Positions 15,801 through 27,438 are shown, numbered from the stretch's first letter. The stretch: DNA of 64,000 nt from Owenia fusiformis (GCA_903813345.2 CAIIXF020000002.1:31304926-31368925), one strand, 5' to 3'. A program made the numbers and translations. Notes: generated by a model from the letters alone, not told the origin.

Positions 15801-18800
15801 TTTTGTTAATGGATTAATAAAGTTTCTTTAGACACTGTAATCAAGTGTTTCCCTTTTAATAAGTTATGTTTTTGGACTTAATTATTTAAGACGCATCCTG
15901 TAATAATATCTGATTGCATTTTCTCCATCAATAAATTTCTTTTTAGCCCGATCAAACCTATCAAATATAATGCATATATAAGGGTTATGTACTGGGAGGT
16001 TTTGGATACCCATATTTCCTGAGGGATAAACCCTTTATTTAAAACTGATCGTACATAACATGTGTATTCCATACCTTTTGAGGTTTCTAGATACATTCTA
16101 CCTTATTAAGTTCTAAAATCCAAAAACATTAAAGGTACACATTTTCTCAGTCTTAAAAATAAGTTTTTCATGAGATTTTCACTCATATTGCTTGAGCAAA
16201 TTAATTAATTGATATCAAAATTAAAATATATAACATGAACATAGAACCTCATAGAACCTCATTTGTTCGAGTATAGCAAAATCCATGGTATAGATGTCAA
16301 AGTCAGGAAGATGTTGTAATTCAAAATCTAAGTATATTTTTCAGTATAAATTTACACTTAAATATGCCCTTAAATTTCAGTATATTTTTCAGTACATATT
16401 TGCACTTAAAATCATACTTAAATTTCAGTATATTTTTAAGTACATATTTGCACTTAAAATCACACTTAAAATTCAGTATATTTTTCAGTATAAATATATA
16501 CTGAAAAATGTACTTAAAATTTCAGTCCATTTTTCAGTACATATTTATACCGAAATTTGCACTGAAATTTTAAGTATATTTTTCAGTACATATTTATACT
16601 GAAAAATATACTTAAAAATTCAGTACATTTTTCAGTACATATTTGTACTGAAAACGCTCCTTTCAGTACAAATGCTCTGCCCTAGTGATACAAATGCTAT
16701 TTTGGTCTAACAATCCACTGATTATCTGCAAAAATTATTTAGATTGAAACTTACATTTTTGAGTTTTTTCGTCCCATTGAGCATAATCGGAGAGGACTTC
16801 AAATGTGTAATGCTCTGGCCTAGTGGCATGGTCATGGGCAACATATCGTATACTATGTGGAGTTCCGCTCCTCCCAGCATGCTGCAGTTTAGCTATAACA
16901 CAGTTTATATAATGTATAGTCCTGGGTCTATCTAAATGCAGAACTCAACGAGGAAAATATGTTTTGAATTTAACATTTATTTTTATGACCTTTGTCTTCA
17001 GGGTAATGCAAACGAATAAATGCAATAGTTACATAATACCTAAAGATTAAATAAACTGCCTATAATTCACATATTTATTTGATAAATGAATACCCACCCA
17101 AAACCTCTTGTCCATGTGTCTATTTATTTACAGTAAATTAAAGACTTTTATCTTCCTAAAACCTCTTGTCCATGTGTCTATTATTTTCATTAAATTAAAG
17201 ACTTTTATCTACCTAAAACCTCTTGTCCATGTGTCTATTATTTACATTAAATCAAATACTTTTATCTACCTAAAACCTCTTGTCCATGTGTGGAGTAGCC
17301 CTTAAATGTTTCCCATTGTTGAAGTTTGCCATTCTTTACCTCAGCCGCAGATAAAGGTCGACTCCTTCCGCCCTCAGGGAGAGTTTCTTCAGGATCTTTA
17401 AATACAAGAATGACACATTCACATTGATAATTTTTTTTAATTTTTTTTTATTATACATAAATTTATTCCTTTAGTAAACGATAACAGACAATCAGACATG
17501 CAGTTGATTGCCAAAGTTTTTTATAAAAACATTAGCGGCAATTTTAGACAATATGAATAGGAATACAATAAAAAAATGTAATCTTATCACATTGATAATG
17601 AACGCCCAATTCTGGGAAAGGTTAACAAATTCAAAATGTATTGATAAGCAATAACATTAATTAATATTCAAAGGTTTGAACTTACAATTTGAATTTGAAA
17701 TATGTCAGTAAATGACCAAAGGGGAAAAACATTTTCTCAGTATACATGAATAGCAACCAAAAAGGTCAAACAACTCATATCATAAATATATCTTAAGTAA
17801 ATATAAAAAGTATGTAATTTCAAACTCAGAAATCAAGGTAGTATTGTTGACACATACTTACTTTCTGTCATCAATTTGTCATTCAATAAATGAACCACTG
17901 AATGATTGCATTAACAAAAATAAAAAATCAATCAATTAAATTCAGATACACCATAAACATGGACTTGAGAAAATGCCTAATAATATTGATATGTCAAGAT
18001 GGTTAAATTTAGGCATGAATTAATTATACGATTAAAATAGTTTGGGCAAAAACATTAGTGAAAACTCTATACTATAATGTCTCCTTATGTGCTGAAATGA
18101 CAATATAAGATACAATGCCTTACCTGGAGTAGAGCTTGGTATCTTTATGCTCATGGGAGTTGATCTTCCATCAGTTGACCTTCCATCAGTAGACCTTACA
18201 TCAGTTGAACCCCCTCCCTCCTGTTCTCCCATTTCCAGGGCTTCAGGGTTAGTATGAGGATTGATCAGGTGAGTTAATGGATATACAGTTTGTTTCATCT
18301 TTTGTATGGTCAAATCTTCAGGGTTAGGGGGGATGTCCGCTTCCTGGGGTAGCTGTAAAACAGTGGGCCATAAAGATGCTTCAGTCGCCATATTTATTTG
18401 TTCAGAAAACAAAGCAAGACAATCATTTAAGGTGAAGATGACAACTGAATACCAAAATAAATATAATAAAAATATCATAAAAAATATCATAAAAAATGAA
18501 GAGACTGTTTTCAAAATTCTTTGCTCATGATCATGCAGGGTTAAATTTGACTTTGTTGAAATGTCAACTCTCCTTCTATTCTGTATTCTACTTCATTCAA
18601 TCGTACTTGGGCATAATTTGAAATGACAATGACGACTCTGGAAATAATGTAATAGAAATAATGTATGAATATTTTACTTACCACTCCCATGTCTCCAAGT
18701 CTTCTAAGGCTACTACCAGGCCTTATGACACCACTACCAGGCCGTGATGCTATACCACCAGGCCTAGCACTAGTAGGCCTTGATGCTGCACTACTGGGCC

Positions 18801-21800
18801 TTGAAGTCTCAGTGGCTGGTGTGATATTCTGCTTGGCATCTGTGCACATTAAAAAATGAAATAATCAGATGATACAATAAACAATGGCAATTATCAAATG
18901 AAATATTGGATTTGAACATAGGAAATGTCATAAAAGTGCAGGAGCTGATAATAGTACTACATATCTAATCTCTAAATATACAGGCTCCTGTTTAACTTAA
19001 GATTACCCACCTTGTTTCATTGCTGATTTTCTGGTTGAGCTCCCAGGTCTACTTGAGCTTGGGGTATTGTTCTCACTGTTAAAAGGTGTCTGAAATTAGC
19101 ATAAGATATAAGCCTTCATTAATACTACATTAATGATATATCACACTTGGTACCATATAACTTGGTCTTGGCTGTAGAGGGGGGACGGGACTTATTTCAC
19201 ACCCTGTATATGATATGCAGTATAGTGAGTGTCAATTAGTAATAATCTAATCATTACATTGTACTGAATCATATTGCATTGAATAGAATTGTACCTTATT
19301 TTATTGTATTGTATCCTTTATTATAAAGGACGATTCTCGGTTTGGAGAACAGTCTCCTGGGCTAATAATTTTTTTCATGAAAAATATAGAAATATTACCC
19401 AAATTAAACTATGAATATTCAAAAGAGGACATTTAAATCTACAAGATGTAAAGATAACAAATTGGTCTGAAGCAGGGATAATGCTCAAATAGACCGATTC
19501 AATATAAATACAAGTCTCGATTCGGGGAAAGAAGTCCATCAGTGTACTGAGCTAATATTTTTTTGCGAAAAATCTAGAAATATTACCCAAATTAAATTAT
19601 GACTATTCAAAAGAAGACATTCAAATCTTTATTATGTAAAAAATCAAATTTGTCCGAAGCAGGGATAATGCTCATTTAGATTGATGAACTTCGTTCTCCA
19701 AACCGAGAATCGTCCTTTACTACATTTTAGTTTTTATTTCCATTTTACTTTACTTCTACACATAATTCTGTTGCAGATTTCATGAATCAAATTTACCAAA
19801 TAGTTTAAAGAGGGTGAATTAACTAAACATTTATACATTGATCTATTCATGTTACAGTTCTAAACAAAGAGCTGTTTTACATTTATGTACTTTCTAAGCC
19901 ATAAGTGAGTTGGCATCCAGTTGTGTGGATTTTTTAAATTAAAGTGTATTAAAGAGTACTTGCGGGGAGTTTTATTAATATTATTGCTGTACAAGAGACG
20001 AATGTTTGCTCGTTTATAGTCTAAACATCTGTGTTATATGTGCAAGTTATAAATTAGACAACAATTTCATCTATACAGGGTAGTCAGAAAGTATAGGAGA
20101 ATGAATAAGGCGTATTAAGTTGGAATACAATGACTTAGCTGAGATCTCCAGATGATACATGCGCATGTAAGAAGATTGCTCGCTTATGCAGTTTTACATA
20201 TGCGAAATATCATTTGCTGATTCCACTATATATTCTGTCTCCATGACAGCATTTTTTCTCTAGAGTGAGATTAAGATCAAAAAGATATATCAAGTGTTAG
20301 AAATGCAAATACACATGCACATAAGATTACAAGAATGAAACAGGACAAGTACATGTACATACACAAACCACAATTCTATTCTACCTTCTTTTTTGAAGAG
20401 TTAGCTGTTGAAGGGCGACTCCCTCTAGTTTTTCCATCCTTCCCGAGAAATTTGATAGACTCCACCTGTGATCATTTTTTCAGAATGTAGAGACATGTTT
20501 AATGTTTAGAGATGTTTTTTAATGTTGCCCTTTGTGTTTTCTAGCTGGTCTTACAATATGGACCCATTACTTCCTTTATTTTGAAGAAAATGTTTGAATT
20601 CAAAAATTTAAAAACTCTTATTGAGCAGTTCAGTCTTACCTCATAGCCCTCATTATTCACATGTGGCTTCTTCTTAGAACTCATTGGTCTGTTTTCTTTC
20701 TTGAACTTGAACGTTGGAGGTTTCTTAGCATCTTCTATGATGTGTTTACGCTTCTCCAGTTGGTGCTCTTTCCCAAAATGCTGAAAAATATTTGGTTTCA
20801 CTTTAAAAAGGCACATTTGTAGATGTGTTTGGCATCCTATTATTTATCTGGTACATTTCTGTACAGCATGTATAGTAAAATCTGTAAAGTGGAACGAGCA
20901 TGAGCTACCCCCCCCCCTCCCCCATTAATCCCTTTATCCTATCATACCTAAATCAGAATAAATTCCTGGTTGTATACTACACATGTATTGAAAAGTGCAA
21001 GTATAGAAACTGAACGCAGACATTGATATTTAACTGGGAAAAACTGTACCAGAAAATGTACTTGACACTTAGATAGTCTTAGGATCAGATCCACCCCGTG
21101 TAAAATTAATCTGAGCAGGGGGATAATCATATTGAGATTAATTCTATACTAGAATTCATCAAGTTCTATTCATCATAGCCATGATTAAAGATAATACAGA
21201 CTTGGACAAGGCTAGATTATGGTTCACATACATATTTATTTATGATCATGGATCAAGTTGTTCTATGGTGCAGAGAATCTCAAGGATTTTAAGAATAAAT
21301 GAGATTCTTAAAGACATATCAAGTCAATGATCAATCATAACATTAAGGATGAATTTATGTTTTACTAGTGATCATCCCAGCATTTAAGCATTTAAGCAAG
21401 TAGGCGCTGCACCCACTTCAGATTTTAAAAATAGTCTTGCAACCACCTGAGAATCCATTTGCAATTTTGCACCCACTTGAAAATGAGAAAAATGATGAAA
21501 AATAGGCATATTTTGACCAAATTTGGCCCAGAATTTTGCAGCCTCTTGAGAAAAAATCCTGGGGAGAACATTGTGTTTTATTCAGATTGCACATAGGCAA
21601 AGTAACCCTTCCATGGATCACATATATGGTTACATTAATCTCTTATATCTGAATAAAGCTTCAGTAATTTCTTTCTAACATTATTTTTTCATGCCAAATT
21701 TGACATAGCATCCACTCTCATGATAATCAATTACTATTCTTCACTTTTCTCCTAAAAGTGTAAAATCTTAAACTTACTGGCTGACAATGGAGGATGTGTT

Positions 21801-24800
21801 TATTCGCCATATACCATTTATTGACCTTCTGCAAGTTCTGTTTCTGTTGGACTGGAGACCAATCACTGCAACAAACAACAAAATTCAAGTTGAAACATTA
21901 GGCATTTATAATGAAAAAGAAGAAACTACCTTGTTACATTTACAAATGTGTTGTTTGATACCATGGGCTTCCAAGATAATGCAAACTCTCTATACACCTA
22001 GCCCCAATTATATAAAACAATAGCTATAACCATAAATGTATGTTAACACCTTTATCTTGGTGGTGACATAAAAATACATCAATTTTCCATTATAAGCCAA
22101 TACAATGTTTAATTGACCTTGAACTGATCTGATCCACAAAATGACTGGTTGTTTTTCAAAAGGGTATTCTCATCAACGGTAACCATGGTGATTAGAGAAT
22201 AGGTCTCCATTATAACATGATGAAGGCATTAAGTTTTCTAAATTTAAAACTACTTACTCAGAAACTTCTCCCAACATCTTCATGAGGATGAAAAAGAACT
22301 GTGTGTCTTCATAAGCTTGTTCCCTGAAAAAAGGCACGACACAATATAGAAATATTTCTTATAACATTACCAATAAACATTTGTTTCATGAGACAGAAAA
22401 AGTGGGTACACATAGAGATGGAGCACATACAGTTGACAAATGAAGATTGACTGCATATACCAAGTATAGCAAATTAAGTTTAAAATCATGAGAAGGAAGA
22501 GATCTAGCGATGCTAAAAATGTTCTGATTTGAAAAAAATAAGAGATGGATACAGAACACAGCAAGAAAAGGAAAACATCTAAGAGTATACAATTCATAAG
22601 GAAAACCAACCCCAACTATCCCAGATCATAATCCAACATGAAAAGAACCAGTGTCTCATATCGCCCTTCCCAAACCATTCAGAAATGTACATAACACATG
22701 CTAAATTATATACTTACATAAGGTCCTTTGATTTTCCTGTCAGATGGGCCAACTTTATATCTTTATGGTGAATTTCAATCATCCCAAACATACTCTTGAA
22801 ATCAGCAAAGTTCATCATCTGTAAAAAGCATCATACAAATGTACAATGTGCTGAACACATATGCGCATATGCACATACACAGTATGCTATGACAAGGCTA
22901 CTGTCCCATACTCCATACATAAAACTCCAGATTCCCTGGACTTTTCAATTTTGTGCAGTATAAAGAATTACAGTGCTGGTATATATTAATTGATTAGTCG
23001 TTTTATTGCCATACTTTCTTGAATTTTAACATTTAATGTCCCAAACTCACACAAAATGCAGAAAAGTATACACCATAAATCATATATACCAAAATGAGTG
23101 TCTCCAAGGCTTCACACCAGCGTATGCATAGTTCATTTGTCACAAGTTTGAGCTGAAATTTCGCCAAAATGAAGTAGGCTCAGGGTAGTCTCTGCCAGGT
23201 TTGTTTATTGTGGTAAGCTTGTAAGTGCTCAGAAGCAAATAATTCATGAGCGCAAAATAATCAAATAATCTGATTGGTTAAAACTTTGCTGCACATGCGC
23301 ACAATGTATGCCATGTTTTTTCTAGTGATTTCGTTTCGTTTCATGGAGTTTGCGTTTCAGTGTAACTTCCGCAAAAATGGCGGACCATGAACAGAATTAA
23401 CAGGTAAAATCACTTCGTAATTTCAAGAGAACTTTTTACCTATAATAGCAAAACTTTTGTTTTATTTGTGCATTCTATCTATCAGATAAGAGTCTCAGGG
23501 GTATGTAGGCAAATTTATTTTGGTAGGAGCACTCTGTTTAGTTTGAAAACGCACCCTTAATTATTATATATCAGCACTGTACCTGTCAATCAGTCTAATA
23601 TGAGTCTCTAGCCCCTAATTCAACTTGCCTCAAAATGAAAACATTTGAATTAGCTACCCACATTTAGAGTACACGCAAAAATTGAAGTGTGATCCACAGT
23701 CAGAGAGAATGTTTCTGGCGAAAGGAGATTCTGGGATTTCAAATACAACTATTGATATCATTCCCGTTCGAAGAACGTACTAGTATTAGATGTCCGTGGT
23801 GTGATCTCAATCTTTCCAGCAGATTGGTGACAAACATTTCATTCTTTGTTACCCGTCAAATCAGTTTTGTGTCCATCAGGTCAGTTTTTTGTACCCTCAA
23901 GTTGACGGACAAATAGTATCACCCATTTTGTAAAGCTGACCTTTGATATTTATGATTCAACTGATATTTATGTTAAATTGAACACAGCAAAGACTGTGTT
24001 GATAATGTCCCAAGACAGGGTTCGTACACCTTTTTCAAAATGAATTTCCCTGACATTTCCCTGACATTTCCAGGCAAAAAAAGGAAATTTCCAGATCTAG
24101 TTTTCCTTGCACGGCCTCTAAAAAGTCTTTAACAACTGTACAGGGTGTTCCAAAAGTAACAGGACTGGTGCTGGCATTTTGTTAAATATGCACCAATCCT
24201 CTTCAAAATTTTACATAACGTACTTTCATGTATCGTTACGAAGACTGCAAAGTTTCGACAAAATATATGAAACTCGGGTAGAGTTATGGTTGCTATAGTA
24301 ACATGACATTGCAATACCCGGGGCAACATTCCACGCAAAAAACATTAAGCATTTTGTACATCCCATATCATTTTGTACATGCCTCATCAAAGTTGAAATG
24401 CAACAACTGGTAGGAATTACATTTGTTTTACATCATTTGAGATTCCTATGTATCCTCTACTTTGAAAAATAGGCTCCTCTTTGGTCAGTACAAGAGTAGT
24501 ACTCTGTGTCCATGACCCAAACACATGAGTGAACCCATTTGAGGACATGTCACGCAGGGTCGATTGGACAATTTGGAGAAGGTCATTCTCATCTTTAAAG
24601 GTCATACAGCACTGATTAGCATTCCGTTCTCAATATAAGTAAAAAAATTAGATATTGCATGATCAGAAGAGTATGGTACATGGTTTTAGACCTCAAGACC
24701 TAGCTCCTCTATGCTGCATGGTCTTTAATGGTGACCTGCAGGCAGGCGCGCTATCAAGGTGGATGACTGGCTTCAAATTGGGTCTTTTCAAAAACTCAAC

Positions 24801-26972
24801 CGTGAATTGTTCAGACTGTTATACGTAGTGATATTCCAGGAAATTGAATAAATACTATTATCATTATGAAATTATACTTGAATCTGAGTTGTATAGCAAC
24901 ATCTTTACAACAAAGTAACTAATAAAATAAACAAGAAATGTTGTATTATAATAGGTGAATTAGATACTTTCTTCAGTAATACAAAAATGTAAGATATCAC
25001 ATTTTCAGGAAAAAAGTTGCCCCGGGTATTGGGATGTCATGTTACTATAGTAACCATAACTCCAACCGCATTTCATCATTTTTTCTGAAACTTTACAATT
25101 TAAAGTTGCAATACTTCACAGTACACTTTGTGAAGATTTGAAGACACTCAGTGCAAAATTGACAAAATGCCAGCACCAGTCCTGTTACTTTTGGAACACC
25201 CTGTATTATTTAAAAGACAAGACTTATTATGAAACATTTTGGGTTTGTCCTTTAGCATCATCTCTCATGACTTAACTCTACTTCTACAGGCCGTCTTATT
25301 CACCTTATTCCTGATACATTATATTCTCAATTCATATTTACATTGCATAAGGCCAAAGGTTAACATTCATGTGCAGGGGCATAGCCAACAAGTTTCAAGG
25401 AGGTGCATCTTTTGGGGTTTGCATCACTGCGAGAGAAGGAAAACCAAAAAGGGGGTACGGGGGTGAATTTGGTTTTGATCAAAAGAAAAATAGCAACTCC
25501 CTTGAGGGGCAATTCCCACCTAATGAAACATATTTTATTGAATACTATCATTGTGAGCATTATATGAAAAATGGCAAGTGTGTTCTTGGGCAGAGGCTCT
25601 ATATACAGTAACAAAAGCATTGGTATATAAAATTTCAACCAAATCTGTCAACTGATATTTGAGTTATCATCCTGATAGATAAATAGACTGAATACGACAG
25701 GACTGTCGAACAGACAGCTCCTTAATATAAATACAATTTTAAACTGTAAAGAGTTCCAAGACTTTTTTTTTGTTTTTCACATCCCGCCCTCCTAAAATTA
25801 ACCCCTCAACAAACCATGAAACATACCAGTTATTAACTTTGAATGGCCTAAGACTAACTTACTACATGGAAAAGCATAATTGTATTGAACCATCTACACA
25901 TACTCTTTATTCAGTTTCAGTATAATGTTCCCACTGTTCTTACAAATAGACAAAACTAGACAACAGCAACGCCAAAGCGTAGCAAATCCCATTGAACAGC
26001 CATGGCTGACATTTTTATAACGTGTATAGCAAAAATGGCAGCCATTTTTCAAAATGGCCACCTACCAAAAGTGTCATTAGAAAGTGTGCCATGCTTATAG
26101 TATTCACATACCAAATATGAACAAAATCGCTCAACTACTTTGAGAGTTACAGCAAAAATCGTACAATAACGAGTAAAGGCCACCATTTTTCAAGATGGCT
26201 GCCATGTGCTTCTTTAATATCTACATTTCTAGCTTATTAATGTCCTATATAATTTTTTTACATTTAAAACATATTGCTATTAGAGTTTTACATATCGCAC
26301 CTAAATTACTGTAAAATCGGCACTAAAATGGCCGCCATTTTTAAATGAGCGGCCATTTTTAAAAATCGGCTTTTGAGCAGAACTTCTACTCCCATAGGGT
26401 ATATGTGTACAAAATATGAACAAAATCGGGCCAACAGCCCTAATGAAAAGATTTACTATTAGTGTTAACAACTAAACATTTGATTTTGGATTTCATTGAT
26501 ATCCTGTCATAGCCTTAAAATGTATTTTGCTGGAACATTATTTTTTCAACATTCATACAAAATTCCCTGACATTTCCCTGACTGTTTCAAAATTCCCTGA
26601 CATTTTTGGCCCTTTTTGACCCAAATTTAAAATTCCCTGACATTTCCAGCACCTGGAAAAATAAATCAATTTCCCTGACATTTCCAGGTGTGTACGAACC
26701 CTGCAAGAGCATAAATTAGATTTATAATGAGTTTCTTTTATAAAAAATACAATCTAGATCTAATACACTAGCTATTAGCCTAAAAATTAAAAGAAAATAT
26801 ACAACATTCTACAGCGATGTATAAAACATAAAAAATCGTGGCAACTACTCCTCCAATAACTTTGATATATCGACAACCAGTCTGAATAGTTTACCTTCGA
26901 TTTCTTCATTACGTTGAGACTCTTTTCCATCTCTGAAAGTTGATCTCGCCATGCAAAACTTATGGTCGCCAT
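842..26972 (-). CDS. 31-exon IQ-motif protein with EF-hand-like C-terminal region (~1,797 aa), probably ciliary
   Basis: I assembled this from 31 exons on the minus strand: 26972-26895, 22818-22718, 22323-22258, 21865-21778, 20780-20640, 20465-20385, 19089-19011, 18839-18682, 18352-18124, 17395-17277, 16881-16755, 14646-14448, 14085-13971, 13653-13547, 13138-12950, 12591-12444, 12208-12065, 11578-11473, 11210-11168, 10972-10870, 10397-10314, 9885-9054, 8697-7778, 7440-7379, 6603-6502, 6045-5830, 5345-5225, 5002-4852, 4423-4289, 1393-1241, 1038-842. Lengths sum to 5,394 nt (1,798 codons). The N-terminal ~300 residues look folded (MATISFAWRDQL start; WSPVQQKQNLQKV). The middle is low-complexity and rich in Ser/Pro/Asp with 'RPxTAP'-like peptides, then come three IQ motifs (about residues 1434-1580) and a possible EF-hand-like stretch (YFKECDLYPSNTEIEEAYDKM). 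IQ motifs bind calmodulin; RPxTAP-rich linkers are common in axonemal proteins, so a ciliary role is inference. I do not recognise the orthologue. The exon 10 donor (GAG|gttttag) is weak. Confidence 0.82.
1477..2787. mobile_element. Helentron-like non-autonomous element with internal ~470-bp repeats
   Basis: The left end carries atcgcactttgaa and the right end a hairpin with the same arm inverted (gcactttttcaaagtgc). Between them are two and a part copies of a roughly 470-bp unit holding AAGGTCA-rich and AATGGCCGCCA motifs, then a GCCC(G/T)-type microsatellite at 2697-2740 just before the hairpin. A shared short arm plus a 3' hairpin and internal satellites resembles non-autonomous Helentrons (HINEs). 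No coding sequence. It sits in an intron of the IQ gene. Confidence 0.55.
2913..4010. mobile_element. Mariner-like element with ~200-bp terminal inverted repeats (1,098 bp)
   Basis: Ends CGAGGGGTGATCCAAAAGTC and its inverse, flanked by TA on both sides (2911-2912, 4011-4012). Similarity between the arms runs about 200 bp inward, through a CCACCCGGAACGGTATT motif. TA target site and CGAGGGGTG ends fit the Tc1/mariner superfamily. The centre holds no recognisable transposase. Confidence 0.75.
4089..4252. mobile_element. Pogo/Tigger-like MITE (164 bp)
   Basis: TA-flanked, ending CAGTAAAACTTGG and CTTTACTG, with the GGAACA motif repeated inside. Same terminal class as 27812-28362 and the degraded copy at 11604-11732. 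Confidence 0.6.
5225..7440 (-). CDS. Four exons encoding three IQ motifs of the IQ-motif gene
   Basis: Exons 7440-7379, 6603-6502, 6045-5830 and 5345-5225. IQ1 (AAVDIQRIFRGYVARNVYKK) is split after the Ile-Gln by an intron, and IQ2 (AAVQIQRHLRGHISRKSAIY) is split at the same place. IQ3 (KAAICIQRHVRGMLTRKKFE) lies whole within the last exon. All fit the IQxxxRGxxxR calmodulin-binding pattern. The identical intron position in IQ1 and IQ2 suggests the motif-plus-intron unit was duplicated. Confidence 0.85.
6355..6495. repeat. 39-bp tandem repeat, about 3.5 copies, derived from a pogo-like end
   Basis: Unit tgtacaacctattttacatt followed by tgaattaaacaggttttac, near-identical copies. The unit contains CAGGTTTTACTGTA, the terminus of the pogo-like family plus its TA, so the array probably arose from duplicated element ends. 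It lies beside the donor of the exon at 6502. Confidence 0.7.
7778..8697 (-). CDS. Large acidic exon 23 of the IQ-motif gene
   Basis: A 920-nt exon entered in phase 1 after ag at 8698-8699 and left at a consensus donor (CCT|gtaagt). It begins VVDLRRKFGEVYHPHSEE and becomes strongly acidic and Asn/Ser/Thr-rich (many DNVPNSEH-type peptides), ending RIGRPIAQVSHIPDP just before the IQ block. The acidic part is likely disordered; the basic opening may be a short docking helix. No known domain is visible. Confidence 0.75.
9054..9885 (-). CDS. Large low-complexity exon 22 of the IQ-motif gene
   Basis: This 832-nt exon joins in frame to 10314-10397 upstream (phase 0) and to 7778-8697 downstream (phase 1). 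Its first half is acidic and Asn/Asp/Thr-rich. The second half is basic and His/Pro/Ser-rich, with a His-Gln run around HHKAIQQQQRMLHRKQHH and peptides such as TPRSARSRPYSGTPTKTAHH. The open frame runs past the donor at 9053 (gtgggt) to a stop in the intron, so the 315-codon ORF is longer than the true exon. It has no recognisable domain and is probably disordered linker. Confidence 0.75.
10701..10843. mobile_element. Short hairpin-ended repeat (GGTGGTGACATAA family)
   Basis: Begins CAAGGCGTTAACATGCAAAA and ends in the GGTGGTGACATAA hairpin arm. The middle has GCCATTTGTTACAGATGCCG and ACACCAACTGCC. Other copies: 27906-28010, 31213-31348, about 38860-38979 and, enlarged by minisatellites, 42151-43273. 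No TIR beyond the shared arm. Helentron-like by structure. Confidence 0.55.
11604..11732. mobile_element. Degraded pogo-like MITE
   Basis: Starts CAGTGAAACCTGTAAAG after TA and ends near gacaggtttaacca, with several aagtggaacacct pieces. An old copy of the family at 27812-28362. Confidence 0.5.
14655..14800. repeat. Degenerate ATATGATGAATATCA tandem tract
   Basis: Imperfect copies of catatgatgaatatca, lying directly between IQ-gene exon 12 and the CACTA-type element. Confidence 0.5.
14801..16687. mobile_element. CACTA/EnSpm-type non-autonomous element (1,887 bp)
   Basis: Ends CACTAGGGCAGAGCATTTG and its exact inverse, flanked by ATA on both sides (14798-14800, 16688-16690), fitting the CACTA terminus and 3-bp target duplication of the CMC superfamily. 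Each end has several hundred bp of subterminal repeats built from AGTACA and TACTGAAAAAT motifs in both orientations, also a CACTA trait. The core has a direct duplication: about 15273-15540 against 15630-15840, each with a poly-G run then TTCGCTTGGACCCCTGAACC. No transposase. It sits in an intron of the IQ gene. Confidence 0.75.
17090..17290. repeat. ~60-bp tandem repeat copying an exon end and its splice donor
   Basis: Four units of about 60 bp, each containing (minus strand) CACATGGACAAGAGGTTTTA followed by ggtagat or a variant. The copy nearest 17277 is the real 3' end of IQ-gene exon 10 with its donor; the other three lie in the intron downstream. Confidence 0.75.
19326..19717. mobile_element. 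TA-flanked MITE (392 bp) with internal duplication
   Basis: Perfect ~24-bp terminal inverted repeats beginning AAGGACGATTCTCGGTTTGG, with TA on both sides. The inside is two similar halves (ctgggctaat / ctgagctaat, each followed by gcagggataatgctca about 100 bp on), so an ancestral half was duplicated. Confidence 0.75.
24141..25203 (-). mobile_element. Mariner-like transposon (1,063 bp) with transposase C-terminal remnant
   Basis: TA-flanked; termini CAGGGTGTTCCAAAAGTAAC and inverse, with about 190 bp of arm similarity reaching an AATACCCGGGGCAAC motif. On the minus strand 24605-24417 encodes a stretch with LRDMSSNGFTHVFGSW and SRGYIGI, resembling the last helices and the G-Y-hydrophobic end of mariner transposases. 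Upstream frames are broken by stops, so it is inactive. Confidence 0.65.
25961..26440. mobile_element. Dispersed repeat (CAACGCCAAAGCGTAGC family), copy 1
   Basis: Opens CAACAGCAACGCCAAAGCG and carries many AAAATGGCCGCCATTTTT blocks and ACAAAATCG(C/G) motifs. It matches 39311-40140 closely over its length but lacks that copy's GGACGGAC tail. Non-coding. Confidence 0.6.
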
Positions 26973-27438
26973 CTTGGATCCCTAATGTGGAGTTAAAATT
27001 ATTGTAATCGGTCTTAAGCAATTAACTCCGGGATATAATCGAATTATCCTCAGCCCATGGATTCACCGATATATCATGCTCAGTTTGCCAATCGGTCCAT
27101 TATGTAAAATTCTCCAAAAATGAGTTTTTAGTAACTTTTTCGGATGACCTCGTATCCTGAACGACAGAAACGTTTGATCACGTGACCGATAAAGTAAACA
27201 AACTTCGTAAATTGATATTTGTTTTTTTCCAAGCGCATACTAAGGCTAATACAAATCAACAATAATTAAGCATATTTCGACATTTGATTTACGGTATCCA
27301 TATGTGAACTATACTGACAAGAAACATCGTGATTTTATTCGAAAGCGCTCAATCAATATTAGAAACTCTTCAAACTAGAGGCATAAAAGTTATTAAAATG
27401 AAACCGAAAGTAAACATGAGACGCATTGAAATAAACTT

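Larger units (their letters stand above)
24016..26703. mobile_element. hAT-like element holding two nested insertions
   Basis: Ends CAGGGTTCGTACACCT and AGGTGTGTACGAACCCTG, flanked by CAAGA on both sides (24011-24015, 26704-26708). Both subterminal regions repeat TTCCCTGACATTT. The CAGGGTTCGTAC ends are hAT-like; the flanking repeat is 5 bp, shorter than the usual 8. Inside lie the mariner-like element at 24141-25203 and the repeat copy at about 25961-26440. It occupies the first intron of the IQ gene. Confidence 0.65.

Noticed and set aside
16294-16602. 102-codon plus-strand frame rich in Tyr/Ile/Phe
   Set aside because: It is the translated subterminal repeat of the CACTA-type element.
23378-23408. 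ATGGCGGACC start followed by a good donor on the plus strand
   Set aside because: The frame stops within eight codons and no downstream plus-strand exon is seen; kept only as a possible UTR exon.
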